The notes under the pieces are model-generated. The model saw only the letters and a program-made list of their open reading frames with translations. It was not told the origin of the DNA and did not search any database. From the NCBI GenBank assembly GCA_964647695.1, contig CAZYIS010000004.1:10915-74914 (forward strand): a stretch of DNA of 64,000 nt, given 5' to 3'. The position numbers and the translations under genes are program-made. This DNA comes from VGKP01 sp964647695. Its GTDB lineage: Archaea; Nanobdellota; Nanobdellia; Pacearchaeales; GW2011-AR1. This document shows, piece by piece, positions 15,756 through 22,936 of this stretch (within the stretch, counting starts at the first letter, position 1; each line of letters begins with the position of its first letter).

Positions 15756-15784
15756 AAGGAATCTGCTCCTTCCGCTCTTTTTTA
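15756..15784 (+). terminator. Hairpin plus T-run, resembling the tRNA-His 3' end
   Basis: AAGGA (15756-15760) pairs with TCCTT (15767-15771), followed by CCGCTCTTTTTTA. The stretch from CCTT through the T-run matches the 3' end of tRNA-His (15141-15156) at 15 of 16 positions. It can serve as a terminator for the gene ending at 15686. Confidence 0.4.
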
Positions 15785-15824
15785 TCACACATAAATATAA
15801 AAATAAATAACTCTAGGTTAAAAT

Positions 15825-16046
15825 ATGAGTGAATACATATTTTTAGATAAAAATAGAAATCCATTAGTCTCGGATGGACACTATATGGATTCCACATCCA
15901 ATGAAATGAATCCGAGCAAAAGATGCTGTAGAGTAGAAATTAAAGAATCGAGATTAGACCTAATTTATCCTCATAAACTAATCTCAGCCACAGGACATCA
16001 CGCCGAAGAAGAAGCATCTAAACTAATTGGGCTTATAGAAGCTTAA
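15825..16046 (+). CDS. 73-residue protein, function unknown
   Basis: A small soluble protein with no recognised family. It has a Cys-Cys pair (KRCCRVEI) near residue 35, two adjacent His residues near residue 58 and an acidic helical C-terminus. A TATA-like AATATAAAAA at about 15793-15802 is centred near 27 bases upstream, supporting expression. Its last 4 bases overlap the end of the convergent ABC permease gene. Confidence 0.55.
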   Translation: MSEYIFLDKNRNPLVSDGHYMDSTSNEMNPSKRCCRVEIKESRLDLIYPHKLISATGHHAEEEASKLIGLIEA

Positions 16047-16789
16047 ATTTCAATCTTAGAAAACATATAAGTTCCAATCAAATTAATAACCAAAGCGACT
16101 ATTAATACTACTCCAAAATCTAACCAAATATTAAAATGACTAATTCCCGTGAATGCATATCTTAATCCATCTACTCCATAGCTCAAAGGATTAATCTTAG
16201 CTATTGTTTCTATGACTCCTGGAAGTCCATCCAATGGAAATAGGGATCCTGATAAAAAGAAGATGGGCATAATTAGAAAATTAATAATTAATGGAAATGC
16301 CTGCATATCATTTAATCTTGAAGCTATAGCAGTCCCCATAGAGGTGAACAATGTAGCAATTAAAAACATAAATACTATGGCCAATGGCAACATGGTCCAA
16401 TTATCGGGTCTGAATCCTATCAATAAACAAATTAGAAATACTACTATTCCTTGTAGCGTTGCAACCGTTGCTCCTCCCAGCGTTCTTCCGATCATTATTT
16501 TAAATCTAGGAACGGGTGCAACCAGAGTTTCCTTCAAAAATCCAAATTGTCTATCCCAAATAACTTCTATTCCCGTAAATACTGCAGTAAATAATATGGA
16601 CATGGCTATAACTCCTGGAGCTAAAAAGTCAATATAATTCCCACCACCAGCCTTTTGAAATATAGGGCCAAATCCAAATCCAAGAGCAACTAAAAATAAA
16701 ATTGGTTGCGCAAGAGAACCAAACATTCTAGGTTTAGATCTCCAGTATCTTTTCAATTGTCTAATCCACATAATATATACAGTTCTCAT
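16043..16789 (-). CDS. ABC-2 type transporter permease
   Basis: The membrane half of an exporter: 248 residues with six hydrophobic segments and the ABC-2/DrrB pattern (an RPRMFGSLAQPILFLVALGF-like opening segment, here KPRMFGSL, and a central FGFLKETLVAPV, the usual 'ExlLvsPv' motif). It pairs with the ATPase gene upstream, whose stop codon it overlaps by 4 bases. DrrAB-type exporters move drugs, lipids or polysaccharides; the substrate here is not predictable. Confidence 0.88.
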   Translation of the reverse strand: MRTVYIMWIRQLKRYWRSKPRMFGSLAQPILFLVALGFGFGPIFQKAGGGNYIDFLAPGVIAMSILFTAVFTGIEVIWDRQFGFLKETLVAPVPRFKIMIGRTLGGATVATLQGIVVFLICLLIGFRPDNWTMLPLAIVFMFLIATLFTSMGTAIASRLNDMQAFPLIINFLIMPIFFLSGSLFPLDGLPGVIETIAKINPLSYGVDGLRYAFTGISHFNIWLDFGVVLIVALVINLIGTYMFSKIEI

Positions 16790-17583
16790 CTTCTACCCCA
16801 CAGTCTAGCATGTTGTCTAGAAGTATCTGAAGAAGAAGATTCTTCCCTAATTATATGTCCTGTTAATTTCAAAAATGCATCTTCTAAATTTTTAGTCTTG
16901 GTAAATTTCTTTAATTCTTTTCCAGAACCAACTTTTATTATTTTTCCATGATCGATAATTGCAATTCTATCACTTATCTTATCAGCTTCTTCCATATAGT
17001 GGGTTGTCAAAAAGACAGTCATTCCTTCTTTCCTATTTAATTCTTTAACATAGTCCCAAAGATGATTTCTTGTCTGCGGATCTAGGCCCAACGTAGGCTC
17101 ATCCAGAAATAATATTTTAGGATGATGTAATAATGCTCTTGCAATTTCCAATCTTCTTTTCATTCCTCCGGAAAAAGTCTTAACCAGGAAATCCTTTCGA
17201 TCATACAACTCAACAAATTTCAACAATTTTTCAACTCTGCCTTTAATTTCTTTTTGAGGCACATGATAAAACACTGCATGGAATTCCATATTTTCATAGG
17301 CAGTCAATTCATCATCCAAACTAGGATCCTGAAATACTATTCCGAATGATTTTCTCACTTCACTCTGCTCTTTTAAAGTATCAAATCCATTTACCTTTAA
17401 TGTTCCAGAACTTTGATGAAGAAGAGTAGTAAGCATCTTTATTGTTGTAGTCTTTCCAGCTCCATTGGGTCCAAGAAATGCAAATATTTCACCTTTTTTC
17501 ACATTGAAACTTACCTTATCTACTGCAGTTATTTTACCAAATTTCTTAACCAGTTTATTCACCTCTATTATATTCTCTTCCAT
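16786..17583 (-). CDS. ABC transporter ATP-binding protein (DrrA-like)
   Basis: The 265-residue ATPase of a DrrAB-type exporter. Walker A GPNGAGKTT is near residue 40, the Q-loop sits in IVFQDPSLDDELT, the signature is FSGGMKRRLEIARALLH, Walker B is ILFLDEPTLGLDP, and the switch His is in LTTHYMEEAD. The C-terminal 30 residues are Ser-rich and variable. A TATA-like GTTTAAAAA lies about 25 bases upstream, so the exporter is a two-gene leaderless operon. Confidence 0.93.
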   Translation of the reverse strand: MEENIIEVNKLVKKFGKITAVDKVSFNVKKGEIFAFLGPNGAGKTTTIKMLTTLLHQSSGTLKVNGFDTLKEQSEVRKSFGIVFQDPSLDDELTAYENMEFHAVFYHVPQKEIKGRVEKLLKFVELYDRKDFLVKTFSGGMKRRLEIARALLHHPKILFLDEPTLGLDPQTRNHLWDYVKELNRKEGMTVFLTTHYMEEADKISDRIAIIDHGKIIKVGSGKELKKFTKTKNLEDAFLKLTGHIIREESSSSDTSRQHARLWGRR

Positions 17584-17627
17584 GAATAAAAAAGCGAAAA
17601 CTACTTTTTAAACCTTCAGAAAGATAA

Positions 17628-18305
17628 CTAATCATAGACAATAACTTTAGTATTTATGCTAGGATTACCCATAAAATTAAACACATATGGATCAGCGTAA
17701 GCAGGTCCAGTTCCAGTTTGCCCAGGACAATAGGAGTGTGCATAATTTAACATCCAAACCCAACTCCAAGGATCAAATAAAGTATATTGACCGCTGGTCC
17801 CAGTTATCCAAGAATAATCTCCCCCACCTTCTTGTCTAGTCCACCCATATATTCCTGAATTTTTATTACCCGACATAGAAGATTGCTCCATATAGATATG
17901 TTCATCTATAGTTCTAACCTGATCATAGCCATCATTTTTATTCTGCATTTCCAATCTTATATCACAACCATCTTCATCCGCGCAATAATCTTGTAAATTA
18001 ATATTCTGACAAGAGTAGGTAACTGAATCTGGACTAGAAAGAGAAAAAGTTATATTCTTTCGAACATAATTTATAGTGGTAATCAAATTAGAACAACCCC
18101 ATCCGCTAGAATTATGTACTAATGATTGAGTAGCATTGCAATTAGGAAATCCATATACTTCATCAATGGAATGGCCCATGACTGTAGGATTTCCCCCCAC
18201 AGGCGGATTATTATATGCAAAAACAAAAATAAAACTTCCAATTAATAATATCGCTCCAATAATAATAAACAGATAACTTTTGGTAATATTCACCCTAATT
18301 TCCAT
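17628..18305 (-). CDS. Membrane-anchored extracytoplasmic protein with a DPANN-type N-terminus
   Basis: A hydrophobic helix (residues 11-31) is followed by AYNNPPVGGNPTVMGHSIDE, a recurring opening of surface proteins in Woesearchaeota-like and candidate-phylum genomes. The rest (225 residues in total) has six Cys residues, strand-rich Trp/Tyr segments and likely disulfides, so it lies outside the cell. The function is unknown; pilin- or pseudopilin-like assembly is a possibility. Confidence 0.6.
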   Translation of the reverse strand: MEIRVNITKSYLFIIIGAILLIGSFIFVFAYNNPPVGGNPTVMGHSIDEVYGFPNCNATQSLVHNSSGWGCSNLITTINYVRKNITFSLSSPDSVTYSCQNINLQDYCADEDGCDIRLEMQNKNDGYDQVRTIDEHIYMEQSSMSGNKNSGIYGWTRQEGGGDYSWITGTSGQYTLFDPWSWVWMLNYAHSYCPGQTGTGPAYADPYVFNFMGNPSINTKVIVYD

Positions 18306-18368
18306 AACGTGATTAAAGTTATTATGTTTTTAACCCTTTCGTAAATAATATAACTCCATCCTAAAGAA

Positions 18369-18381
18369 TAAGCCTCTACCG
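18369..18381 (-). repeat. 13-base copy of the tRNA-Thr 3' end (possible attachment-site remnant)
   Basis: TAAGCCTCTACCG at 18369-18381 is identical to 18722-18734, the end of the tRNA-Thr acceptor stem plus flank, in the same orientation. Integrases often leave such a copy when inserting into a tRNA 3' end. Only one small gene lies between the two copies. Confidence 0.45.
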
Positions 18382-18418
18382 AAATGCATGAAATCCCATC
18401 ATTTATCTATATAAAAAA

Positions 18419-18658
18419 TTATCTTTGATGAATGTTAATCTGATATGTAACTCCATCAGAATGTGTATAAAAACTAGTTATTCCTTTTTGTCCTTCAACA
18501 ATAAAATCTCCAGATTTTGGATTCAAACTTCTATGAGTTGTACCTCTAGGATGGCTTTCGCTTTCCATTTCCTTGCCTATCAATTTATAATTTTCAACAA
18601 TTACTCCAAGTAGAGAATTTAATCTTTTTCTTTGTTCAACAATTCGTTCGTTTGTCAT
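18419..18658 (-). CDS. 79-residue protein between tRNA-Thr and a copy of its 3' end, function unknown
   Basis: A soluble protein with a basic helical N-terminal half (residues 3-30) and a strand-rich second half. No family is recognised; no Cys is present. It is the only gene in the 350-base interval bounded by tRNA-Thr and a 13-base copy of its 3' end, so it may be a leftover of an integrated element or simply a host gene there. Confidence 0.5.
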   Translation of the reverse strand: MTNERIVEQRKRLNSLLGVIVENYKLIGKEMESESHPRGTTHRSLNPKSGDFIVEGQKGITSFYTHSDGVTYQINIHQR

Positions 18659-18723
18659 AAAATATTAGAAAATATGTGCTATTTAAATCTTTCTATTTTG
18701 TTGTTACTTTATAGTAATACTTA

Positions 18724-18796
18724 AGCCTCTACCGGGATTTGAACCCGAGACCTCAACATTACCAATGTTGCGCTCTAACCGCTGAGCTATAGAGGC
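18724..18796 (-). tRNA. tRNA-Thr (GGU anticodon)
   Basis: The acceptor GCCTCTA pairs with TAGAGGC, D arm GCTC/GAGC, anticodon stem CAACA/TGTTG around TTGGTAA (anticodon GGT), and T arm TCGGG/CCCGG around TTCAAAT. The discriminator is U, as in archaeal threonine tRNAs. CCA is not encoded. Confidence 0.95.
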
Positions 18797-18838
18797 TTGA
18801 TTATGCAAGAAAAAAAGGCTATAAAAATATTAGTATTG

Positions 18839-19102
18839 CTACTTTGAAAGGTTAATTCCACTTAAATTAGTACCATTTGCAGTCAAATTATTAACCTGAT
18901 CTATTGAATCGGGCAACCAGTTGAAACCGACGACATAGGCCGTAGATCTAAACGTATTTGCTGTTAAACTTAAAAGCCAAGAATAATACTGATTTGCAAA
19001 CTCTCTTGCTTCAATTCCATCCTTAAGATGCAAATTCGAATTACTTATTATTAAAAAAGCACTTAGAAATAAAAAAATAAGGATGAAAATTCTTATTCTC
19101 AT
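18839..19102 (-). CDS. Small secreted or membrane protein, tandem paralogue of the next gene
   Basis: An 87-residue protein with a signal-anchor helix at residues 3-20, then a short outer part. The segment EFANQYYSWLLSLTANTFRS and what follows matches the spacing of the upstream neighbour's YFSWLGSLFNNGAK: both have aromatic-SWL-x-SL-N and end a similar distance from an Asn-Trp pair. They appear to be diverged tandem copies. The function is unknown. Confidence 0.6.
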   Translation of the reverse strand: MRIRIFILIFLFLSAFLIISNSNLHLKDGIEAREFANQYYSWLLSLTANTFRSTAYVVGFNWLPDSIDQVNNLTANGTNLSGINLSK

Positions 19103-19107
19103 TTGTC

Positions 19108-19416
19108 TCAGTTACCTAAAGAACTATTGGTAATATTAACACCCCAATTTTGATTAATGGCATAACCCACAACTTTAGCACCATTGTTAAACAAACTTCC
19201 CAACCAGGAGAAATACAAGGAAGTAACTTGAGATATTCCATCAAAACTAGTTAAATCCACCTTTGAAGAACTATAAACCTGCATGAATGATAAAGCTAAA
19301 AATATTAATATTCCAGCTATAAAAACAAGGCCTATTTTATGTCTTATTTCTTTGAATTTGAATAACAACATTAAAACTACAATAACTGCAATAATTATAA
19401 CAAAAGTCCAAATCAT
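19108..19416 (-). CDS. Small two-helix membrane protein, paralogue of the next gene
   Basis: I set the start at ATG 19416 (MIWTFVIIIAV) because a GAGGT ribosome site lies 5 bases before it; the longer reading from 19488 has none. The 102-residue product has membrane helices at about 2-20 and 29-46 and an outer tail with YFSWLGSLFNNGAKVVG. That tail resembles the next gene, whose start lies 5 bases beyond this stop. The function is unknown. Confidence 0.6.
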   Translation of the reverse strand: MIWTFVIIIAVIVVLMLLFKFKEIRHKIGLVFIAGILIFLALSFMQVYSSSKVDLTSFDGISQVTSLYFSWLGSLFNNGAKVVGYAINQNWGVNITNSSLGN

Positions 19417-19528
19417 TTTTACCTCTTTACTCCTTCCTAACAAGAAAGAAAACAAATATAAAAACCTTGCTATACGCCCATATAGCATATAGATAGAATT
19501 TTAAACTTAATTTAGAACCTAATGCTAT

Positions 19529-19601
19529 AGCCCTTTAGTGTAGCGGTCAAGCATTCGGGACTCTGGCTCCCGAGACCCAGGTTCGAATCCTGGAGGGGCT
19601 A
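19529..19601 (+). tRNA. tRNA-Gln (CUG anticodon)
   Basis: The acceptor AGCCCTT pairs with AGGGGCT (one G-U), the anticodon stem CGGGA/TCCCG encloses CTCTGGC (anticodon CTG), and the T arm is CCAGG/CCTGG around TTCGAAT. The discriminator is A and CCA is not encoded. A T-rich stretch follows. Confidence 0.93.
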
Positions 19602-19665
19602 TTTTTATTTTAAAATGAAAATAAAGTATTAACTAAACATTTACAATTAAACTAAGAAAAAAATA

Positions 19666-19815
19666 TTAAATCTTTACGCCAGAATCCTTAGGATTCTTAG
19701 CATGCTGATCCATATCCCCTTTGTTCAAACAATCCCAACATGGTCTTATGGTTCCATCGGATTGTTGTATTCTTTTTGTACCCTTACATTTAGGGCATTT
19801 GTCTCCAAATTCCAT
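19666..19815 (-). CDS. Small zinc-binding protein (DnaJ zinc-finger-like)
   Basis: The start at ATG 19815 gives 49 residues (MEFGDKCPKCKGTKRIQQ) and leaves out a hydrophobic N-terminal stretch that would fit no zinc protein. CPKCKG and CWDC form two Cys pairs around a short strand, as in half of a DnaJ-type zinc finger (CxxCxG). It may bind zinc and a nucleic acid or protein partner; nothing more specific can be said. Confidence 0.55.
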   Translation of the reverse strand: MEFGDKCPKCKGTKRIQQSDGTIRPCWDCLNKGDMDQHAKNPKDSGVKI

Positions 19816-19932
19816 AAAAATTAGTGCAAAAACTAGTATTAAAGCTTTATTATAGAACAGCACATAGATGATATCAAAAAATAGCCAGTAGAAAAGATAT
19901 AACTATTTAATATTCAAACACCTTAATATATT

Positions 19933-20331
19933 ATGACATTGGCTCATGAACTAAAGCAAGAGCACGAAGATATAGAACGAGAGCTACTAGAGTTGCAAAC
20001 AGTCATAAATTCTTCTTTTATCAACTATCCCAATCTCATCCACGTTACAAAGAAATTAAAAAGCATTTGGGAAGCCCATGAAGAAAAAGAAGAACCTTTT
20101 TTTTCTGAACTAGTTAAAAAAGGATTTACCATACCCATAAAGAGAATAACTTTCGAGCATGGAAAACTAAATCAAGATATGAATAAAATAATTTCTGCAC
20201 TTTCATCCAAAAATGAAGATGAAATTCACACTGTTTTATTCAAATATGGAAATGATCTAATTAGAAATCTTAGACAACACATGGCCGATGAAGATTGGAT
20301 TCTCTACGCACTTCCTAAAAAATTCTTCTAA
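19933..20331 (+). CDS. Hemerythrin-like HHE domain protein
   Basis: A 132-residue four-helix bundle protein. The His/Glu pattern of hemerythrin HHE domains is clear: His in KQEHEDIE, His-Glu in WEAHEEKEEPFF, His in TFEHGKL and His in LRQHMADED. Such domains bind a di-iron site and sense or store oxygen or NO. With SOD nearby in the window it may belong to oxygen defence. A single gene before tRNA-Glu. Confidence 0.82.
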   Translation: MTLAHELKQEHEDIERELLELQTVINSSFINYPNLIHVTKKLKSIWEAHEEKEEPFFSELVKKGFTIPIKRITFEHGKLNQDMNKIISALSSKNEDEIHTVLFKYGNDLIRNLRQHMADEDWILYALPKKFF

Positions 20332-20368
20332 GGTAAATTTATAAATGAATACCCATCTCTATCTAAAA

Positions 20369-20541
20369 GCTCCCGTAGTCTAGTGGTCAAGGACATGGCC
20401 CTCTCGTAATAACCGAGAATTGAATCGTTGAGATTACAAACTCAGTCTGCTCTCAGACAGGTATTTAGCTCTGAAGTGCCTCATAATTTCTTGAGGCATT
20501 GGAGAACGGCCAGAACCCGGGTTCAAATCCCGGCGGGAGCA
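20369..20541 (+). tRNA. tRNA-Glu (CUC anticodon) with a 100-base intron
   Basis: The exons are 20369-20406 and 20507-20541. Joined, they give a perfect 73-base tRNA: GCTCCCG/CGGGAGC, TGGCC/GGCCA around CTCTCGC (anticodon CTC) and CCGGG/CCCGG around TTCAAAT. The intron follows position 37, the standard archaeal site. A TATA-like ATTTATAAA lies upstream (20338-20346). Confidence 0.93.
20407..20506 (+). other. tRNA-Glu intron with internal stems
   Basis: This 100-base intron is long for a tRNA intron. TCTC (20402-20405) in the anticodon region pairs with GAGA (20502-20505), giving the 4-base core of a relaxed bulge-helix-bulge. Inside, GTCTG/CAGAC and a 7-base stem TGCCTCA/TGAGGCA can form. Splicing endonuclease is expected to remove it. 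Confidence 0.8.
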
Positions 20542-20553
20542 TTTTATTTTTAA

Positions 20554-20865
20554 TTATAAAATAAATTTAGAAACTTCTTTTTTTGAAACAGAAACAATTT
20601 CTTCTTCGTCAGCCATATCCGATAAACCTAGATTCAACAATTTACCATTATCTACTTTAAAATTAGCATTAATAAAATTATAATGCATAGAAGTAATGCA
20701 AATTATTTTATCGGCCCAGGAAATAAGCTTACCTAATTCTTCTCCGGAAACAGAATATATCCCCACATTTCTACATTCCAGATTTTTATTCGATTGAAAT
20801 GAACTACTGGCCAATTTAGCTCGATAACCTCCGCTGCAGACAAATAAGATATTCATTTTTTTCAT
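20554..20865 (-). CDS. Low-molecular-weight phosphatase-like protein with an altered active loop
   Basis: A 103-residue protein that follows the LMW protein tyrosine phosphatase/arsenate reductase fold: an ILFVCSGGYRAKLASS start and a later WADKIICITSMHYNFI strand. The normal P-loop is CX5R, but here it is CSGGYR, one residue short, so classic phosphatase activity is doubtful. It may be a binding protein or an inactive relative. The C-terminus also lacks the usual D-P acid motif. Confidence 0.6.
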   Translation of the reverse strand: MKKMNILFVCSGGYRAKLASSSFQSNKNLECRNVGIYSVSGEELGKLISWADKIICITSMHYNFINANFKVDNGKLLNLGLSDMADEEEIVSVSKKEVSKFIL

Positions 20866-20997
20866 AAAAACATCAATAAAACAGCCTATAAAAATCTAAT
20901 TTTTATAAAATTTATTAAAAAAAAGAAAAAATTCAAAACAAAACATATTTAAACAAAACTTAAATACTTCAACTACTTAAAAAAGTCAGAGGCGTAT

Positions 20998-22191
20998 ATG
21001 GATGAACTAATAGATAACGAAATAGAAGAGAAAGAAGTAAAAATTGAACAACCAGATGTAAATGTAACTAAGAAAGAAGTAAAAATTGAACAAAACGAGA
21101 TTAAAACTGAATTTAAAAAAGAAGTCCAGGAAAAAATAATTCCCGTTCTAAACAATAATAATGGAAAAGTTACAGAAGAAGAATTATTCAATGTTCTAAA
21201 AATGATTGCTCCCGGAACCAATCTAAGATCAGCCATTGAAGGTGCATTGAAGGGCGGAAAAGGAGCACTTATAGTAATAGACAATGAACACCTACTTCCA
21301 TTAATAGATGGAGGATTCAGAGTAAACTGTAGATTTACACCCCAAAGACTAGCCGAACTGACAAAAATGGATGGAGCCATTGTCCTTTCCAGCGATTGTA
21401 AAAGAATAGACTATGCCAATGTTCTATTAACTCCCGATAGCAAAATTAAAACCTCCGAAACCGGAACAAGACATAAAGCAGGGGAAAGAACAGCAAAACA
21501 AATAGGCGGAGTAGTAATCACCATTTCCGAAAGAAAACATGATATAACCCTATTCTATAAAGGTCTTAAATATCCGATCAAGAGCACCGAAGAAATAAGA
21601 AGAAAAGTAAATGAAAACATCCAATTGGTTGAAAAACAAAGAGAACTTTTTGATTCCTACATAGAAAAATTGAATAAACTAGAACTAAGAAACTATCACA
21701 ACATAGATCAATCAATTCTAGTTATTCAAAAAGGAAGATTAATACAAAAAATCTCCGAAGATCTGAAGAAACACCTAGTAGAACTAGGAAATGAAGGTAC
21801 ATTACTAAAAACAAGACTTAAAGAAATAATCATGGGCGTAGATAAAGAAACCTCTCTAGTTATAAAAGATTATACCAATCTAGATGTTAAGAAAACCAAA
21901 ACTCTTCTGGAAGCCTTATCCTACGATGAAATACTGGATGAACATAATATTCTTTCTGCACTAGCCTATGAAGATCTTGCAGTCAAAAGAAAAATCCCTG
22001 GTTGGAGAATACTCTCCAAGACCCTGTTACCCGAATCAGACATAGCTAAAATGGTCAAGCATAAAGGTTCTCTAGGAGAAATACTTCACGGCTCTGCAAG
22101 GTCATTCTATGAAGCCATTGGTGAAGAAAAAGCCAACCTATTGAAAGAAGAAATAGAGAAGATAAAACTTAATCCTTGGCAATTGAGTTAA
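20998..22191 (+). CDS. disA: DisA-type diadenylate cyclase with DNA-binding tail
   Basis: This enzyme would join two ATP to cyclic di-AMP. After a charged N-terminal tail (residues 1-50, with two KEVKIEQ repeats), the DAC domain holds the DGA motif at 125-127, ANVLLTPD, and GTRHKAGERTAKQ at 156-168, where RHK replaces the usual RHR. The helical linker (about 195-325) and a helix-hairpin-helix end (GWRILSKT to about 385) match full bacterial DisA, which scans DNA for branched structures. The start is set by an AGAGG ribosome site. Characterised archaeal cyclases (DacZ) lack this DNA-binding part. Confidence 0.85.
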   Translation: MDELIDNEIEEKEVKIEQPDVNVTKKEVKIEQNEIKTEFKKEVQEKIIPVLNNNNGKVTEEELFNVLKMIAPGTNLRSAIEGALKGGKGALIVIDNEHLLPLIDGGFRVNCRFTPQRLAELTKMDGAIVLSSDCKRIDYANVLLTPDSKIKTSETGTRHKAGERTAKQIGGVVITISERKHDITLFYKGLKYPIKSTEEIRRKVNENIQLVEKQRELFDSYIEKLNKLELRNYHNIDQSILVIQKGRLIQKISEDLKKHLVELGNEGTLLKTRLKEIIMGVDKETSLVIKDYTNLDVKKTKTLLEALSYDEILDEHNILSALAYEDLAVKRKIPGWRILSKTLLPESDIAKMVKHKGSLGEILHGSARSFYEAIGEEKANLLKEEIEKIKLNPWQLS

Positions 22192-22224
22192 TTTGCACTA
22201 GTTAAAATTCTAGCAATTGATATC

Positions 22225-22232
22225 TTTAAAAA
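22225..22232 (+). promoter_or_regulatory. TATA box of the hairpin RNA
   Basis: TTTAAAAA is centred 24-25 bases before the first base of the hairpin at 22253, the same spacing as for leaderless protein genes here. Confidence 0.5.
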
Positions 22233-22252
22233 CCCATTTTATGATAAATTAT

Positions 22253-22300
22253 CGGCAGATGGGAATCCCTTAACCCGGCCTCATCTGCCGCTTTTATTTA
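22253..22300 (+). ncRNA. Candidate small hairpin RNA gene
   Basis: CGGCAGATG (22253-22261) pairs perfectly with CATCTGCCG (22282-22290), extended by a G-U and a G-C pair, with a 16-base loop. A CTTTTATTTA tail follows and a well-placed TATA box precedes. This looks like an independent transcript of about 40-50 bases rather than only the terminator of disA, which ends 62 bases upstream. No known RNA family is recognised. Confidence 0.45.
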
Positions 22301-22431
22301 ATATAAATTTAAATAACATATAAACTATTTTAAAGTATATTTACAAAAAAAATTTTGGTAAAGATAATAAATTGGTTTTTTAATAATTCAATCACCTAAA
22401 TGCTTATAAAATTAAGTTAATACTTTAAGAT

Positions 22432-22904
22432 ATGACATTAGCAAGACAACCTGGTGAAGATATGCTGGATTATCATGCTAGATTAACTAGTGTTGAAAGA
22501 ACAAGAATAAATATTACTCCAAGACAACCTGGTGAAGATATGCTGGATTATCATGCTAGATTAACTAGTGTTGANNNNNNNNNNNNNNNNNNNNNNNNNN
22601 NNNNNNNNNNNNNNNNNNNNNNNNNNNNNNNNNNNNNNNNNNNNNNNNNNNNNNNNNNNNNNNNNNNNNNNNNNCAAGACAACCTGGTGAAGATATGCTG
22701 GATTATCATGCTAGATTAACTAGTGTTGAAAGAACAAGAATAAATATTACTCCAAGACAGCCTAGTGAGAGTATGCTGGATTATGCTGCTAGATTAACTA
22801 GTATTGAAAGAACAAGAATAAATATTACTCCAAGACAGCCTAGTGAGAGTATGCTGGATTATGCTGCTAGATTAAATATGACTGAGAAAACAGGAATTTC
22901 TTAG
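22432..22904 (+). CDS. Tandem-repeat protein (26-residue units) interrupted by an assembly gap
   Basis: A TATA box (CTTATAAAA, centred near 22407) and ATG start a protein made almost only of 26-residue repeats (RQPGEDMLDYHARLTSVE, then RTRINITP). Five whole or partial units are visible: two before and three after a 100-N gap. The last two read PSES and YAA instead of PGED and YHA, and the protein ends NMTEKTGIS. The frame shifts across the Ns because their number is arbitrary. I do not recognise the repeat; charged and helix-prone residues suggest a solenoid or filament. Confidence 0.75.
22444..22901 (+). repeat. 78-base in-frame tandem repeat array
   Basis: Units start at 22444, 22522 (cut by the gap), 22677, 22755 and 22833 (last, shortened and diverged). 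The units next to the gap are identical at DNA level, which explains the assembly break. The true gap should be 23 plus a multiple of 78 bases. Confidence 0.92.
22575..22674. other. Assembly gap of 100 Ns
   Basis: A run of exactly 100 Ns inside the repeat array, typical of a default scaffold gap. Confidence 0.98.
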
Positions 22905-22936
22905 TTTCAAATAACCATTAATTCATTTTTACTAAA

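Noticed and set aside
15736..15784. Small RNA gene driven by TTTATAAC at 15736
   Set aside because: The expected transcript start near 15765 would leave under 20 bases before the T-run; a terminator for the upstream gene explains the hairpin better.
20407..20506. C/D box guide RNA in the tRNA-Glu intron
   Set aside because: A CTGA is present but no convincing RTGATGA box C is found at a suitable distance.
22432..22719. One continuous reading frame through the 100-N gap
   Set aside because: The frame after the Ns (QDNLVKICW...) is not the repeat frame; the N count is arbitrary and the true frame resumes at 22677.
22444..22901. CRISPR array
   Set aside because: The 78-base units are contiguous, in frame and have no unique spacers; they encode a protein repeat. 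No CRISPR array or cas gene is visible in the window.
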